From the NCBI GenBank assembly GCA_001587635.1, contig LNJE01000020.1, forward strand, positions 1 to 24,354: a DNA stretch of 24,354 nt, given 5' to 3'. A program made the position numbers and the translations under genes. Position 1 is the stretch's first letter, and each line of letters opens with the position of its first letter. This DNA comes from Methanofastidiosum methylothiophilum (lineage in GTDB: Archaea > Methanobacteriota_B > Thermococci > Methanofastidiosales > Methanofastidiosaceae). Under the pieces are notes generated by a model. The model saw only the letters and a list, made by a program, of their open reading frames with translations, made no database searches and was not told where the DNA came from. Shown here in pieces: positions 1-7,211 of this stretch.

Positions 1-2
1 TA

Positions 3-1082
3 TATCTAAATGTGTGGAGCATTGACTGCAGTTGTTGTGCTCCTGTTGCTACTGGGCTTATAAATTCACAATACTGGCAGAATATNAATAAATGGACGAC
101 AGANTGNNGTGAAAAAGTCACTGATACAANTTGGAAAGATCTAAAAAATGGTGATGTTTACAGNACAGAAATAAATCTATGTGGGACAAATTACTGCGGA
201 ATTATTGCGTTCCTACAAGANAAAAANACTGGGAAGATTTANGGCTCTGCAATTAGACATTTTACCCCTGCGCCNGGATCAAACNTGTCACCCGNCATAG
301 CGTCATCTGATTGCCAATGTGTAATTGAGTACAACAAGGANCTAGATTGTGATAATTATAAGGAAGANGTTGAGTTTGCAATTGAAGGTGCTGATGTAGC
401 ATTCGTTGGGATGGAGCATGATTTAGAAAAGAATATTGATGGTGAGATAAAGAAACANATGATAGCAAGATTCAATATTTACACATTGACTGATTACGGN
501 TGCATCGANGACTGTGACTGCAACTACATTCAAAATGANGGCTCCANGTGGAAACTAAGATTTTTGATGAACGATGGCAATCTCTATAATCCTTATGTTG
601 ATAGATGCCAAGANTGTACAAAAGATCTTCGTTCAATAAAGATTGANCTTTGTGAACCAATACCCTTTGACTGCTTAAAAGAGGGCGCNATATTTTGGGG
701 CCCGGACAGATACTTTAGAGTCTATGTTGAAGAATACGATGAAGAGCGATACCACATTAAATACAAGATACAAAGAGTGGATCTTATACCTAAAAAGGAA
801 ACTGTCAACGTCAAAGTAGATCCAGCAAACCTAGTAAGGACAGATAACGAAATAGCAGCTTCAGATAGGGTAAGATACAATATGATTCTAATCGGGAATA
901 AAGAAAATAATGAGGAAATCAAGAGAGTATACAATCTTTGGAATTTCATTGACTCAGAGGGTATGATATATCTAAAGAGCGTATACAATCAAAAAGATAT
1001 ACTAATACTTAACACTGCCAACGTATCTGATTTAAACGAACCAATAAAACAACTTTCGTATCTTTTAGATATAATTTTATAA
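3..1082 (+). CDS. Cys-rich hypothetical protein, 5'-truncated; possible S-layer-like C-terminus
   Basis: The frame is open to the left edge, so the GTG at 12 is probably internal and the gene starts outside the window. The visible part is about 359 codons and ends at TAA 1080-1082. It is rich in Cys, often in C-x-C or C-C groups (CSCC near the start, CDCDC in the middle, and further spaced cysteines), which is unusual for a cytoplasmic archaeal protein and suggests an exported or metal-binding protein. The last 90 residues (NMILIGN, then EGMIYLK, then DILILNTANVSDLNEPIKQL) follow the pattern of the C-terminal repeat of archaeal S-layer-like proteins (ILIGG...N, then E-x-I-x-L, then ALVVAGY...DTR), but with the glycines lost. 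That match is from memory and weak. The 5' two thirds carry many single N bases, so residues there are uncertain. Confidence 0.6.
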   Translation, partial: YLNVWSIDCSCCAPVATGLINSQYWQNXNKWTTXXXEKVTDTXWKDLKNGDVYXTEINLCGTNYCGIIAFLQXKXTGKIXGSAIRHFTPAXGSNXSPXIASSDCQCVIEYNKXLDCDNYKEXVEFAIEGADVAFVGMEHDLEKNIDGEIKKXMIARFNIYTLTDYXCIXDCDCNYIQNXGSXWKLRFLMNDGNLYNPYVDRCQXCTKDLRSIKIXLCEPIPFDCLKEGXIFWGPDRYFRVYVEEYDEERYHIKYKIQRVDLIPKKETVNVKVDPANLVRTDNEIAASDRVRYNMILIGNKENNEEIKRVYNLWNFIDSEGMIYLKSVYNQKDILILNTANVSDLNEPIKQLSYLLDIIL

Positions 1083-1098
1083 TTTTTTTCTTTATTTT
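1083..1098 (+). terminator. T-rich 3' end of the first gene
   Basis: A run of seven T followed by further T-rich sequence lies directly after the stop codon at 1082. Archaeal RNA polymerase terminates at such T tracts without needing a hairpin, and no stem is visible here. Confidence 0.35.
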
Positions 1099-1110
1099 AT
1101 GAAACAAAAG

Positions 1111-1120
1111 TAATATATAT
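1111..1120 (+). promoter_or_regulatory. TATA box of the winged-helix gene
   Basis: taatatatat is centred 26 bases before the ATG at 1142 and 20 before the ATG at 1136. The spacing seen elsewhere in this window (24-28 bases from TATA centre to start codon) favours a leaderless mRNA beginning at 1142. Confidence 0.45.
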
Positions 1121-1135
1121 TAACATCCCAAATTG

Positions 1136-1744
1136 ATGGATATGCTTAAAAGGAAAATAACTTCGCAAGCAAACTTCACAAATGCTGACATTCTTATAGC
1201 CTTAAAAATTATAGAACAGGAAGAAAATATAGGGAGAAAACTTCTTTCAAATAGAATATTTTTAAACGAGGCTAGCATCAGATCAATTCTCACAAAACTT
1301 AAAGATTCAGATTACATTAGCTCCTCAAGACTTGGACACAAACTCACAACAAAAGGCAAACACTTTCTTGATAAGTCTTTGCAATTTGAAGTTCCACAGA
1401 AAATCAATGCGAAAGAACTCACATTAAACGACCAAAACTATGGTTCTATATTCAAAAATGCATCTTCTAAAATAAAAGATGGCATGGATCAAAGAGATAG
1501 TGCAGTATTTGGCGGTGCAAGATCTGCTATAACTCTAATTTTTCAGGATAATCATTTTACCCTTCCTGAAACAAAACCTGAGATAAAAATCCCAACAATA
1601 AAGCTTAATTTGAGCAAAGAACTTGAAACAGAACTCCATAATAAATTTGCTCCTAAAAATTATGATATAGTTATAATCTCAAGTGCAGAAGACAATGAAA
1701 GAGCATTTAGGGGATTAGTTCATGTTATTGACTCTTTCATTTAG
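1136..1744 (+). CDS. Winged-helix protein, DUF4443-like
   Basis: A 202-residue protein. Residues about 10-75 form a winged helix-turn-helix: a helix with ADILIALKII, a second with GRKLLSNRIF, a recognition helix around NEASIRSILTKLKDSDYI, then a wing ending in LTTKGKHFLD. The C-terminal half (GGARSAITLIFQDNHF, then YDIVIISSAEDNERAFRGL near the end) resembles the DUF4443 domain that follows a CggR-type HTH in archaea. That is recalled similarity and not searched. A transcription factor role is likely, and the ligand is unknown. ATG 1136 is used here; ATG 1142 is also in frame and better placed for a leaderless start. The 3' end overlaps the convergent padR-type gene by 8 bases. Confidence 0.7.
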   Translation: MDMLKRKITSQANFTNADILIALKIIEQEENIGRKLLSNRIFLNEASIRSILTKLKDSDYISSSRLGHKLTTKGKHFLDKSLQFEVPQKINAKELTLNDQNYGSIFKNASSKIKDGMDQRDSAVFGGARSAITLIFQDNHFTLPETKPEIKIPTIKLNLSKELETELHNKFAPKNYDIVIISSAEDNERAFRGLVHVIDSFI

Positions 1745-2051
1745 ATTGATTATTAAGATATTTTTCCATTTCTTCTAAATCATAAAAAGTTTTAAAGAAG
1801 TTATCAATGCGCGTCAATAGCTCTTTTTGACCCTTTTTAGTTAAAGAATATCTCTTTTCTTCATCATCAATAATTAGGCCTTTGTCTTTAAGTCGCTTTA
1901 GGACTGGATATATTGTACCGGGGCTAAATCTTCTATCCTTTCTTTTTTCCATTTCATCAGTTATCTCAGAACCATTCATCTTGCTGTTTCGTAGCATCCA
2001 CATAATTAAAAACGATAAAAATCCTCTCTTATGGTGTTTGTGGTCTACCAT
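1737..2051 (-). CDS. PadR-family transcriptional regulator
   Basis: A 104-residue protein with the compact PadR fold: an N-terminal helix (GFLSFLIMWMLRNSKMNGSEI), a recognition region SPGTIYPVLKRLKDKGLI at about 43-60, a wing (DDEEKRYSLTKKG) and a C-terminal helix for dimerisation ending in LEEMEKYLN. The N-terminus has a His cluster (DHKHHKRG, residues 3-10), which could be a metal site. It is transcribed away from a small His-rich gene across a 106-base gap that holds two palindromes, so autorepression and control of the neighbour are likely. The start at 2051 lies 28 bases from its own TATA box, so the mRNA is probably leaderless. PadR proteins often answer to small molecules or metals; the effector here is unknown. 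Confidence 0.88.
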   Translation of the reverse strand: MVDHKHHKRGFLSFLIMWMLRNSKMNGSEITDEMEKRKDRRFSPGTIYPVLKRLKDKGLIIDDEEKRYSLTKKGQKELLTRIDNFFKTFYDLEEMEKYLNNQSK

Positions 2052-2073
2052 AATTATTTTTTTATTTATTGAC

Positions 2074-2086
2074 TATTAAAATATAT
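2074..2086 (-). promoter_or_regulatory. TATA box of the PadR gene
   Basis: On the minus strand this reads ATATATTTTAATA, centred about 28 bases before the start codon at 2051. It touches the palindrome at 2086-2097, which would cover the TFB-recognition (BRE) side of the promoter. Confidence 0.6.
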
Positions 2087-2097
2087 CGGTTAACCGA
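2086..2097. promoter_or_regulatory. Palindromic operator candidate 1
   Basis: TCGGTTAACCGA is a perfect 12-base palindrome preceded by ATA. It lies directly upstream of the PadR TATA box on the minus strand. Its left half (ATATCGG) recurs in the second palindrome, whose centre is 30 bases away. Confidence 0.6.
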
Positions 2098-2102
2098 AAG
2101 TC

Positions 2103-2110
2103 TTTTAAAT
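2103..2110 (+). promoter_or_regulatory. TATA box of the His-rich small gene
   Basis: ttttaaat is placed so that transcription would start near 2132, at the far end of palindrome 2. This leaves a leader of about 25 bases that carries the Shine-Dalgarno at 2142-2152. Confidence 0.5.
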
Positions 2111-2111
2111 G

Positions 2112-2131
2112 AATATCGGATATACGATATT
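2112..2131. promoter_or_regulatory. Palindromic operator candidate 2
   Basis: AATATCGGATATACGATATT is an inverted repeat with arms AATATCG/CGATATT and one mismatched pair (G/A) in the middle. It sits between the TATA box and the expected start point of the His-rich gene, so a bound repressor would block initiation. Confidence 0.6.
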
Positions 2132-2141
2132 AGATGATAAA

Positions 2142-2152
2142 AAGGAGGTGAT
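2142..2152 (+). promoter_or_regulatory. Strong Shine-Dalgarno
   Basis: aaggaggtgat is a full-length complement of the 16S 3' end and the strongest ribosome binding site seen in the window. GGAGG lies 9 bases before ATG 2158. An earlier ATG at 2154 gives only a 5-codon frame, so 2158 is the real start. Confidence 0.75.
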
Positions 2153-2157
2153 AATGA

Positions 2158-2361
2158 ATGTGGAAATCTGAAGGGATGAATTACGGACGAATGGATAGAT
2201 CAAGGCATTTTCATAGGGAATGTGGACATGGAATTCATAGAAGAAGGCATTTCTTTACAAAAGAAGAAAGAATACAGATGCTCGAAGAATACAAGGTATG
2301 GCTTGAAAAGGAAAAACAAGGCGTTGAAGAAAAAATCGAAGAACTAAAGAAAACTTTGTAA
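2158..2361 (+). CDS. Small His-rich protein with C-terminal coiled coil
   Basis: A 67-residue protein in two parts. Residues 15-33 are basic and hold five His (17, 19, 24, 27, 31) and one Cys (22). Residues 35-67 are a charged heptad helix (MLEEYKVWLEKEKQGVEEKIEELKK), very like the C-terminal segment of DUF5320-type small proteins, which are often found with PadR regulators in anaerobes (recalled, not searched). There is no signal peptide or membrane segment. The layout suggests a small oligomer that binds metal or a cofactor through its His/Cys part. The strong Shine-Dalgarno predicts high expression when derepressed. The function is unknown. Confidence 0.75.
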   Translation: MWKSEGMNYGRMDRSRHFHRECGHGIHRRRHFFTKEERIQMLEEYKVWLEKEKQGVEEKIEELKKTL

Positions 2362-2461
2362 GCTATATTTTATTTTTTACAAATACTAAACATTAAAAAT
2401 TAGTTTGCTTTTTTACATTTTATTTAATTCATCGGCCATAATCACCGTATGATTGCATAAA

Positions 2462-2502
2462 ATTTATAAACCATCTTTGCTGTTCTTTGCTAAAGAAGAG
2501 GT
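2462..2502 (+). promoter_or_regulatory. glyS promoter and Shine-Dalgarno
   Basis: A TATA box (atttataaa, 2462-2470) is followed by agaggt at 2497-2502, six bases before ATG 2509. This predicts a leader of about 18 bases, unlike the leaderless starts of many neighbours. Confidence 0.5.
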
Positions 2503-2508
2503 AGTTAA

Positions 2509-3963
2509 ATGAAATCTGATGAGATAATGGATGTTGCTTTAAGGCGTGGATTTATTTTTCCATCTTCTGAAATTTATGGTGGATTTTCTGGATTTTATGA
2601 TTATGGGCATCTTGGTACTCTAATGAGAAGAAAATGGGAAGATGTTTGGAGAAAGCATTATCTTAAACTAAATCCTAACTTTTTTGAAATTGATGCAACT
2701 AATATAATGCCAAAAAATGTTTTTGTAGGCTCTGGTCACATTGAAAACTTCAATGATCCTCTAACAGAATGTGATAAATGTCATTCTAGATTTAGGGCGG
2801 ATCATTTGATAGAAGAATTCCTTGAAAGAAGTGCAGAGGGGATGGCTACCGATGAGATGTCAAAATTACTAAAAGAAAATAACATCCCATGTCCAAAATG
2901 TGGTGGCCAGCTTCTTGATGTCAAGATGTTCAACATGATGTTTGAAATATCAGTTGGCTCAACGGGAGAATCTGAAGTAGCATACCTTAGGCCTGAAACA
3001 GCACAAGGCGCTTTTTTAACTTTCAAAAGGAGCTTTAATACTTTAAGAGGAAAGCTTCCAATGGGACTTGCAATTATTGGCAGGGCCTATAGAAATGAGA
3101 TATCCCCACGACAGGGATTTTACAGATTGAGAGAATTTAATCAAGCAGAGCTCCAAATATTTTTTGACCCAGATACAATTGAAGATCATCCGAACTTTGA
3201 TTCAATTAAAGATGTTAAATTAAGAATGTTCCCACTTCAAAACAGAAGCACTGGGGAAGTTGATGACATTACAGCATCAGATCTGAATAAGAATTATGGT
3301 ATACCAAAATTCTATATTTATCATTTGGCAAAAATACAAGAATTTTATCTTGACATAATGAAATTTCCGAGAAAACTTTTTAGATTCAGAGAGTTATCCG
3401 CTGATGAAAGGGCATTTTACAACAAGATTCACTGGGATGTTGAAGTATACACAGAATCCCTTGGTGGGTATAAAGAGATGGGAGGCCTCCACTATCGAAC
3501 TGATCATGACCTTGGTGGTCACCAGAGTGCAAGCGGGGAAAAACTTGATGTAAATATTGAGGGTAAGAAATTTATACCCCATGTGCTTGAGCTTTCATTT
3601 GGTGTAGATAGAAATTTCTGGACTTTACTTGATGTGTTTTACAAAGACGAAGGTGATAGAAAAGTAATTTCTTTACCAAAACTAGTTGCGCCTTTTAGAG
3701 CAGGAATATTCCCACTTCAAAAGAAAGGTGATTTAGAGAAAGTTGCAAAGAATGTCTATGATAGCTTATCAGAATGTTACGATGTATTCTATGATGACTC
3801 TGGCTCGATAGGAAGACGGTATAGGAGACAAGATGAAATTGGCACTCCTTTTGGTATAACTATTGACTTCCAGACATTAGAAGACAATACTGTTACAATT
3901 AGAGAGCGAGACTCAATGGATCAACACAGAGTAAAAATAGAAGACATTTGGAAAAATATTTAA
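2509..3963 (+). CDS. glyS: Glycyl-tRNA synthetase (class II, dimeric type)
   Basis: It charges tRNA-Gly with glycine in the cytoplasm. The 484 residues run in family order: motif 1 region (GFIFPSSEIYGGFSGFYDYGHLG, about 14-36), a Cys4 zinc site (Cys88, Cys91, Cys128, Cys131), RPETAQG at 161-167, motif 2 around 192-210 (RNEISPRQGFYRLREF), the glycine-pocket region after YTESLGGYKEMGG, motif 3 (ELSFGVDRNFW), and an anticodon-binding domain from about 405 (YDDSGSIGRRYRRQDEIGTPF). It is shorter than many archaeal GlyRS (about 570) because insertions are small; no motif is missing. It stands alone, with a T-rich tract after the stop. Confidence 0.96.
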   Translation: MKSDEIMDVALRRGFIFPSSEIYGGFSGFYDYGHLGTLMRRKWEDVWRKHYLKLNPNFFEIDATNIMPKNVFVGSGHIENFNDPLTECDKCHSRFRADHLIEEFLERSAEGMATDEMSKLLKENNIPCPKCGGQLLDVKMFNMMFEISVGSTGESEVAYLRPETAQGAFLTFKRSFNTLRGKLPMGLAIIGRAYRNEISPRQGFYRLREFNQAELQIFFDPDTIEDHPNFDSIKDVKLRMFPLQNRSTGEVDDITASDLNKNYGIPKFYIYHLAKIQEFYLDIMKFPRKLFRFRELSADERAFYNKIHWDVEVYTESLGGYKEMGGLHYRTDHDLGGHQSASGEKLDVNIEGKKFIPHVLELSFGVDRNFWTLLDVFYKDEGDRKVISLPKLVAPFRAGIFPLQKKGDLEKVAKNVYDSLSECYDVFYDDSGSIGRRYRRQDEIGTPFGITIDFQTLEDNTVTIRERDSMDQHRVKIEDIWKNI

Positions 3964-4045
3964 TTTTCTAATATCTTTTTTATCGCATTTGGATACAAAG
4001 TCAATTTTTAATATATTCTATTTTTCTAGTTTGATCTAAGATGAG

Positions 4046-4501
4046 TTAAAGGTCCGTGTAGTATATTGTTGCAACTACCTGATCTTTCAATGTATGTCCT
4101 ATGAAAACAAAACTATGTGAATTGCCTGAAGTTGGCCTTATACTCTTGTGCTTTAATACGAATGTTTTAGTTGAACCTGCAGGGATTGAGGAGCCATTGG
4201 GAGTGGGCGTTATAGATCCCCAATTATTGTTTCCATCTAAAATGAAATCTTGAGTTCCATGAAAAGTTATATTTCCAGAAGAGGAGAGATTTTTTAAGGT
4301 AACATAATAATTTGTTCCATCGTGATTTATACTAACGACCTCCATTTTTATCATTGATGAAATACCTGCCTTTTGTTCAACTTCCTTTTGAATCTGAGTT
4401 TGAAAACTTCTTACCCATACATAGTAAGAGCTAACAGAGGCTACAGCAACAGCTATAAGTAACATTGTAGCTACAACAGGCGATACTGCTTTTCTATTCA
4501 T
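4046..4501 (-). CDS. Archaeal type IV pilin-like protein
   Basis: A 151-residue protein that begins with an archaeal class III signal: MNRKAVSPVVATMLLIAVAV. Prepilin peptidase would cut after Lys4-Ala5 and leave a hydrophobic helix (6-27) that serves as both membrane anchor and pilus core. The rest is a beta-rich, Thr/Ser/Asn-rich extracellular domain (VTLKNLSSSGNITFHGTQDF, TKTFVLKHKS). This is the Pilin_N/DUF1628 type common in euryarchaeotes. It follows alaS by 31 bases but has its own TATA box, so it is probably transcribed separately. Whether it forms pili or acts as a minor surface subunit cannot be told; no secretion ATPase is in the window. Confidence 0.85.
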   Translation of the reverse strand: MNRKAVSPVVATMLLIAVAVASVSSYYVWVRSFQTQIQKEVEQKAGISSMIKMEVVSINHDGTNYYVTLKNLSSSGNITFHGTQDFILDGNNNWGSITPTPNGSSIPAGSTKTFVLKHKSIRPTSGNSHSFVFIGHTLKDQVVATIYYTDL

Positions 4502-4522
4502 TAAATAAAATATAAAAAATTG

Positions 4523-4533
4523 TGTTAAAAATC
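4523..4533 (-). promoter_or_regulatory. TATA box of the pilin-like gene
   Basis: Minus strand GATTTTTAACA, centred 27 bases before the start at 4501 and touching the alaS stop codon. It implies a leaderless pilin mRNA separate from alaS. Confidence 0.4.
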
Positions 4534-7142
4534 TATCCTTTCACACCTTGGGCAAAATCGTCCTTTCCTCCACCTTTGCCGTACTTCTTAATAAGTTCAC
4601 AAGCTTTATGGCCATTTTCAATAGCCATCTTCCCACAAGATACAACGATATTCCCTTCACTATTTGTTAATACAATTACTTTGTTGTCTCCTGAAAGCTC
4701 TCTTGCAATCTTTCTCATTTCATCAGGAGTTGTATCAACTTTCTCTTCCATGAATAGTACTCCATCGGTTTCGATGAAATTACATTCAAGCCCTTCTTTT
4801 TTAAGACACGATATTTCTGCCTTTAATCTTTCAATNTCTTTNCCTCTGNTCTTCCACTCATTGAAGAATCTTTTNCCAGTGTCTAATAACTTATCATTTT
4901 CAACTTTAAACACATCACATAGATCTCTTAATAAAACTGAATCTTCNTGNATTGCGTCAAGTGCCTTTAATCCNGCACAAAACTCNAGNCTTACAACNCC
5001 NTCTTGAATNTTGCTCTGNTTTAGTATNTTTATTGGNCCNANTTGTCCGGTAAAATCAGCGTGAGTCCCACCACATGCCTCAACATCAAGCCCTTTGACA
5101 TTAACTACTCTTAGTTTTTTTCCNGGAACTGCACCGCCTTGATACAACCTAAACCCATATCTTTTTTCTGCTTCAGCCCGTGAAAAAAATCCTTTTTCTA
5201 TAGGGAGATTTTTTAAAACTATTTCGTTTGAAATTTTTTCAATTTTAAATAAATCTTTATTATCTATTAGCTTGTAATGAGTTATGTCAAGTCTTGCCTT
5301 TTCTTCAGTCTTTTCTGCTCCCGCTTGCCATATATGATTTCCTAAGATCTGTCTACAAACTCCATTAATAATGTGAGTTGCAGTGTGGTGTCTTGTTAAA
5401 TTTAATCTTCTTTCCTCATCCACGATACCGTTTACAATGTCACCTTTCTTAAAGTCGATTTTCTCCATTATATGTAAGATAACATTTCCAGAAACTTTTG
5501 TGTATGAAACAGGACAANCGTTTAGTGCGCCTCTGTCACCTTCTTGGCCACCACTTTCTGGGTAGAATGCTGTCTTATCGAGTATTGCTATATTNCCTGA
5601 AATATCAAGGACTTTAGCAGAGAATCTTGTAATGCCATCATAATAAAGNCTTTCAGTGTCAGGCAAGTCATAGTGAATTTCTTTTTCTCGATCCCCNGAT
5701 CCTTTCTTTTCATGNCTTTCAGTTACTCGTTTATAAAAATCCTTTGGAGATTTTAGCCCCATGACTTCAGGGGTAATTCCATGNGAATCATATAATTCAA
5801 TAAGCTTGTCTTCAGATAGCTCTTCTCCTTTTGTATTCAATCTTTCGACAATTCTTCTTGATTTTTCCTTCGTATTCTCAAACTTATCCATCTCATAGGA
5901 AATAATCTGACATATATTATCAATATCTTCTTTAAGTTCAGGGTACTGTGGCATAAGATATTTTGCATGTTCTTCAATCACTTTTTGAAGCTCAACATCC
6001 CAGGAAAATTTTTCTATAAATGAAAGGGATCTTCTCAAAATTACTCTTAGATTATGACCTCCCCCTACATTAGAGGGTAATGCCCCATCAGAAAGGGCAA
6101 ATAATAACGACCTAGAATGATCTCCTATTGAATATATGGCCTGAAGAGGCAACACCTGCTTTTTTAGGTGCTCTTTATTAGTAGATAATTTCTTCGCAAT
6201 TGCATCCCAAACTTTTTCGATATCCTCTACCTCGTCCATATTTAGCATTCCAGAATAAGGTATAAACTCCTTTAGAAATGACTTATCTGGGGTTATGCCA
6301 GTTCTTCTATAAAGGTGATCACAGACTGTGGGAAAAACTGTTTCATACCCTATTGGATTTGCTAGAGAAAACCAAGAAAATCTTTCCTGACCTGCCCCCA
6401 TGTCCAATACTTTGAGATCAAGATCTTTTCCTCCTGAAGGGGTAGTTTCATATTCAATATATACCTGATTTCCAAGCTCTAAGCCTCTAGAGAAAAATTC
6501 CATACAAGGTCCAAAATTTCCTCCACCAGCCCATGCATCTTCGTGGAATATAATCTCTTCAGGAGGTATGCCCAATCCTGTCTTTAGCCAGTCATAAAGG
6601 TCAGATAGAAATCTATCTTGAGAAAATTCTTTTGGTGGATAAAAGGCATGTTGCCCAATCATGACAAAACCAGTATAGTGTCTTAATGTGACACCTACGT
6701 TATCAATGTCATTAAATCTAACACAAAATTGTGGTACGAGCAGTGGATTTGCTGGAGGCTCCTGAACGCCTTTCACGACGTGTGGCTGGAAATCATAAAT
6801 AGAAGCCTGAACAAAATCTGTATCATCTCTCCACCTAGCAACAACTGGATATCTTTTTATGATAGAATACCCTTTTTTCTCGAATAGAGAGGACATCTCT
6901 TTCCAAACTTGTATGAAATCAAGTTTTTTCTTTGCAGGAGAATTTCCAATAAATGAATATCCTCCTTCACACTCAGGATCCCCACATATATCTCTATCTT
7001 TTACTGACCAAAAATAAGTTCCACATTTTTTACACAATTTTCTTGTAAATCCAAGTGAATTTAATGTATCAACTGCATAATACTTATGATAATTTTGGCT
7101 TGCTTTTTTCTTGAAGTCTTTTTTTAATGCTCTATCGTCCAT
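4533..7142 (-). CDS. alaS: Alanyl-tRNA synthetase, archaeal type
   Basis: It charges tRNA-Ala and edits Ser/Gly-tRNA-Ala. The 869 residues include the archaeal N-terminal extension with Cys37, Cys40, Cys53 and Cys58 as a zinc site, the class II core (RWRDDTDFVQASIYDF, GGNFGPCMEFF, VGGGHNLRVILRR), the editing domain with zinc ligands His586, His590 (HHTATHI) and Cys690, His694 (CGGTH), and a C-terminal DHHA1-like domain ending in GGGKDDFAQG. Length fits archaeal AlaRS (about 890-910). Scattered N bases, dense at 4837-5041, blur a stretch after the editing site, but the frame stays open, so it is not broken. It is divergent from the M24 peptidase. The start at 7142 is 25 bases from a TATA box; a GGTGG also lies just before it. 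Confidence 0.96.
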   Translation of the reverse strand: MDDRALKKDFKKKASQNYHKYYAVDTLNSLGFTRKLCKKCGTYFWSVKDRDICGDPECEGGYSFIGNSPAKKKLDFIQVWKEMSSLFEKKGYSIIKRYPVVARWRDDTDFVQASIYDFQPHVVKGVQEPPANPLLVPQFCVRFNDIDNVGVTLRHYTGFVMIGQHAFYPPKEFSQDRFLSDLYDWLKTGLGIPPEEIIFHEDAWAGGGNFGPCMEFFSRGLELGNQVYIEYETTPSGGKDLDLKVLDMGAGQERFSWFSLANPIGYETVFPTVCDHLYRRTGITPDKSFLKEFIPYSGMLNMDEVEDIEKVWDAIAKKLSTNKEHLKKQVLPLQAIYSIGDHSRSLLFALSDGALPSNVGGGHNLRVILRRSLSFIEKFSWDVELQKVIEEHAKYLMPQYPELKEDIDNICQIISYEMDKFENTKEKSRRIVERLNTKGEELSEDKLIELYDXHGITPEVMGLKSPKDFYKRVTEXHEKKGXGDREKEIHYDLPDTEXLYYDGITRFSAKVLDISXNIAILDKTAFYPESGGQEGDRGALNXCPVSYTKVSGNVILHIMEKIDFKKGDIVNGIVDEERRLNLTRHHTATHIINGVCRQILGNHIWQAGAEKTEEKARLDITHYKLIDNKDLFKIEKISNEIVLKNLPIEKGFFSRAEAEKRYGFRLYQGGAVXGKKLRVVNVKGLDVEACGGTHADFTGQXXPIXILXQSXIQXXVVXXEFCXGLKALDAXXEDSVLLRDLCDVFKVENDKLLDTXKRFFNEWKXRXKXIERLKAEISCLKKEGLECNFIETDGVLFMEEKVDTTPDEMRKIARELSGDNKVIVLTNSEGNIVVSCGKMAIENGHKACELIKKYGKGGGKDDFAQGVKG

Positions 7143-7211
7143 AATCCCACCAGGACATCACTCTTTTATAGATGTCTGACATTTCAATTATATAATTTAC
7201 TGTTAGTGATT
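7143..7211. promoter_or_regulatory. Divergent promoter region alaS / M24 peptidase
   Basis: Minus strand CTATAAAAG at 7163-7171 serves alaS (centre 25 bases from ATG 7142). Plus strand ttatataa at 7188-7195 serves the peptidase gene (20-24 bases from ATG 7212/7215). Both transcripts would be leaderless or nearly so. Confidence 0.55.

Noticed and set aside
4522..5007. 161-codon plus-strand frame opposite the alaS 3' end
   Set aside because: It lies wholly antisense to the AlaRS editing and C-terminal region, has no recognisable domain, and its composition is that of a reverse-complemented coding frame.
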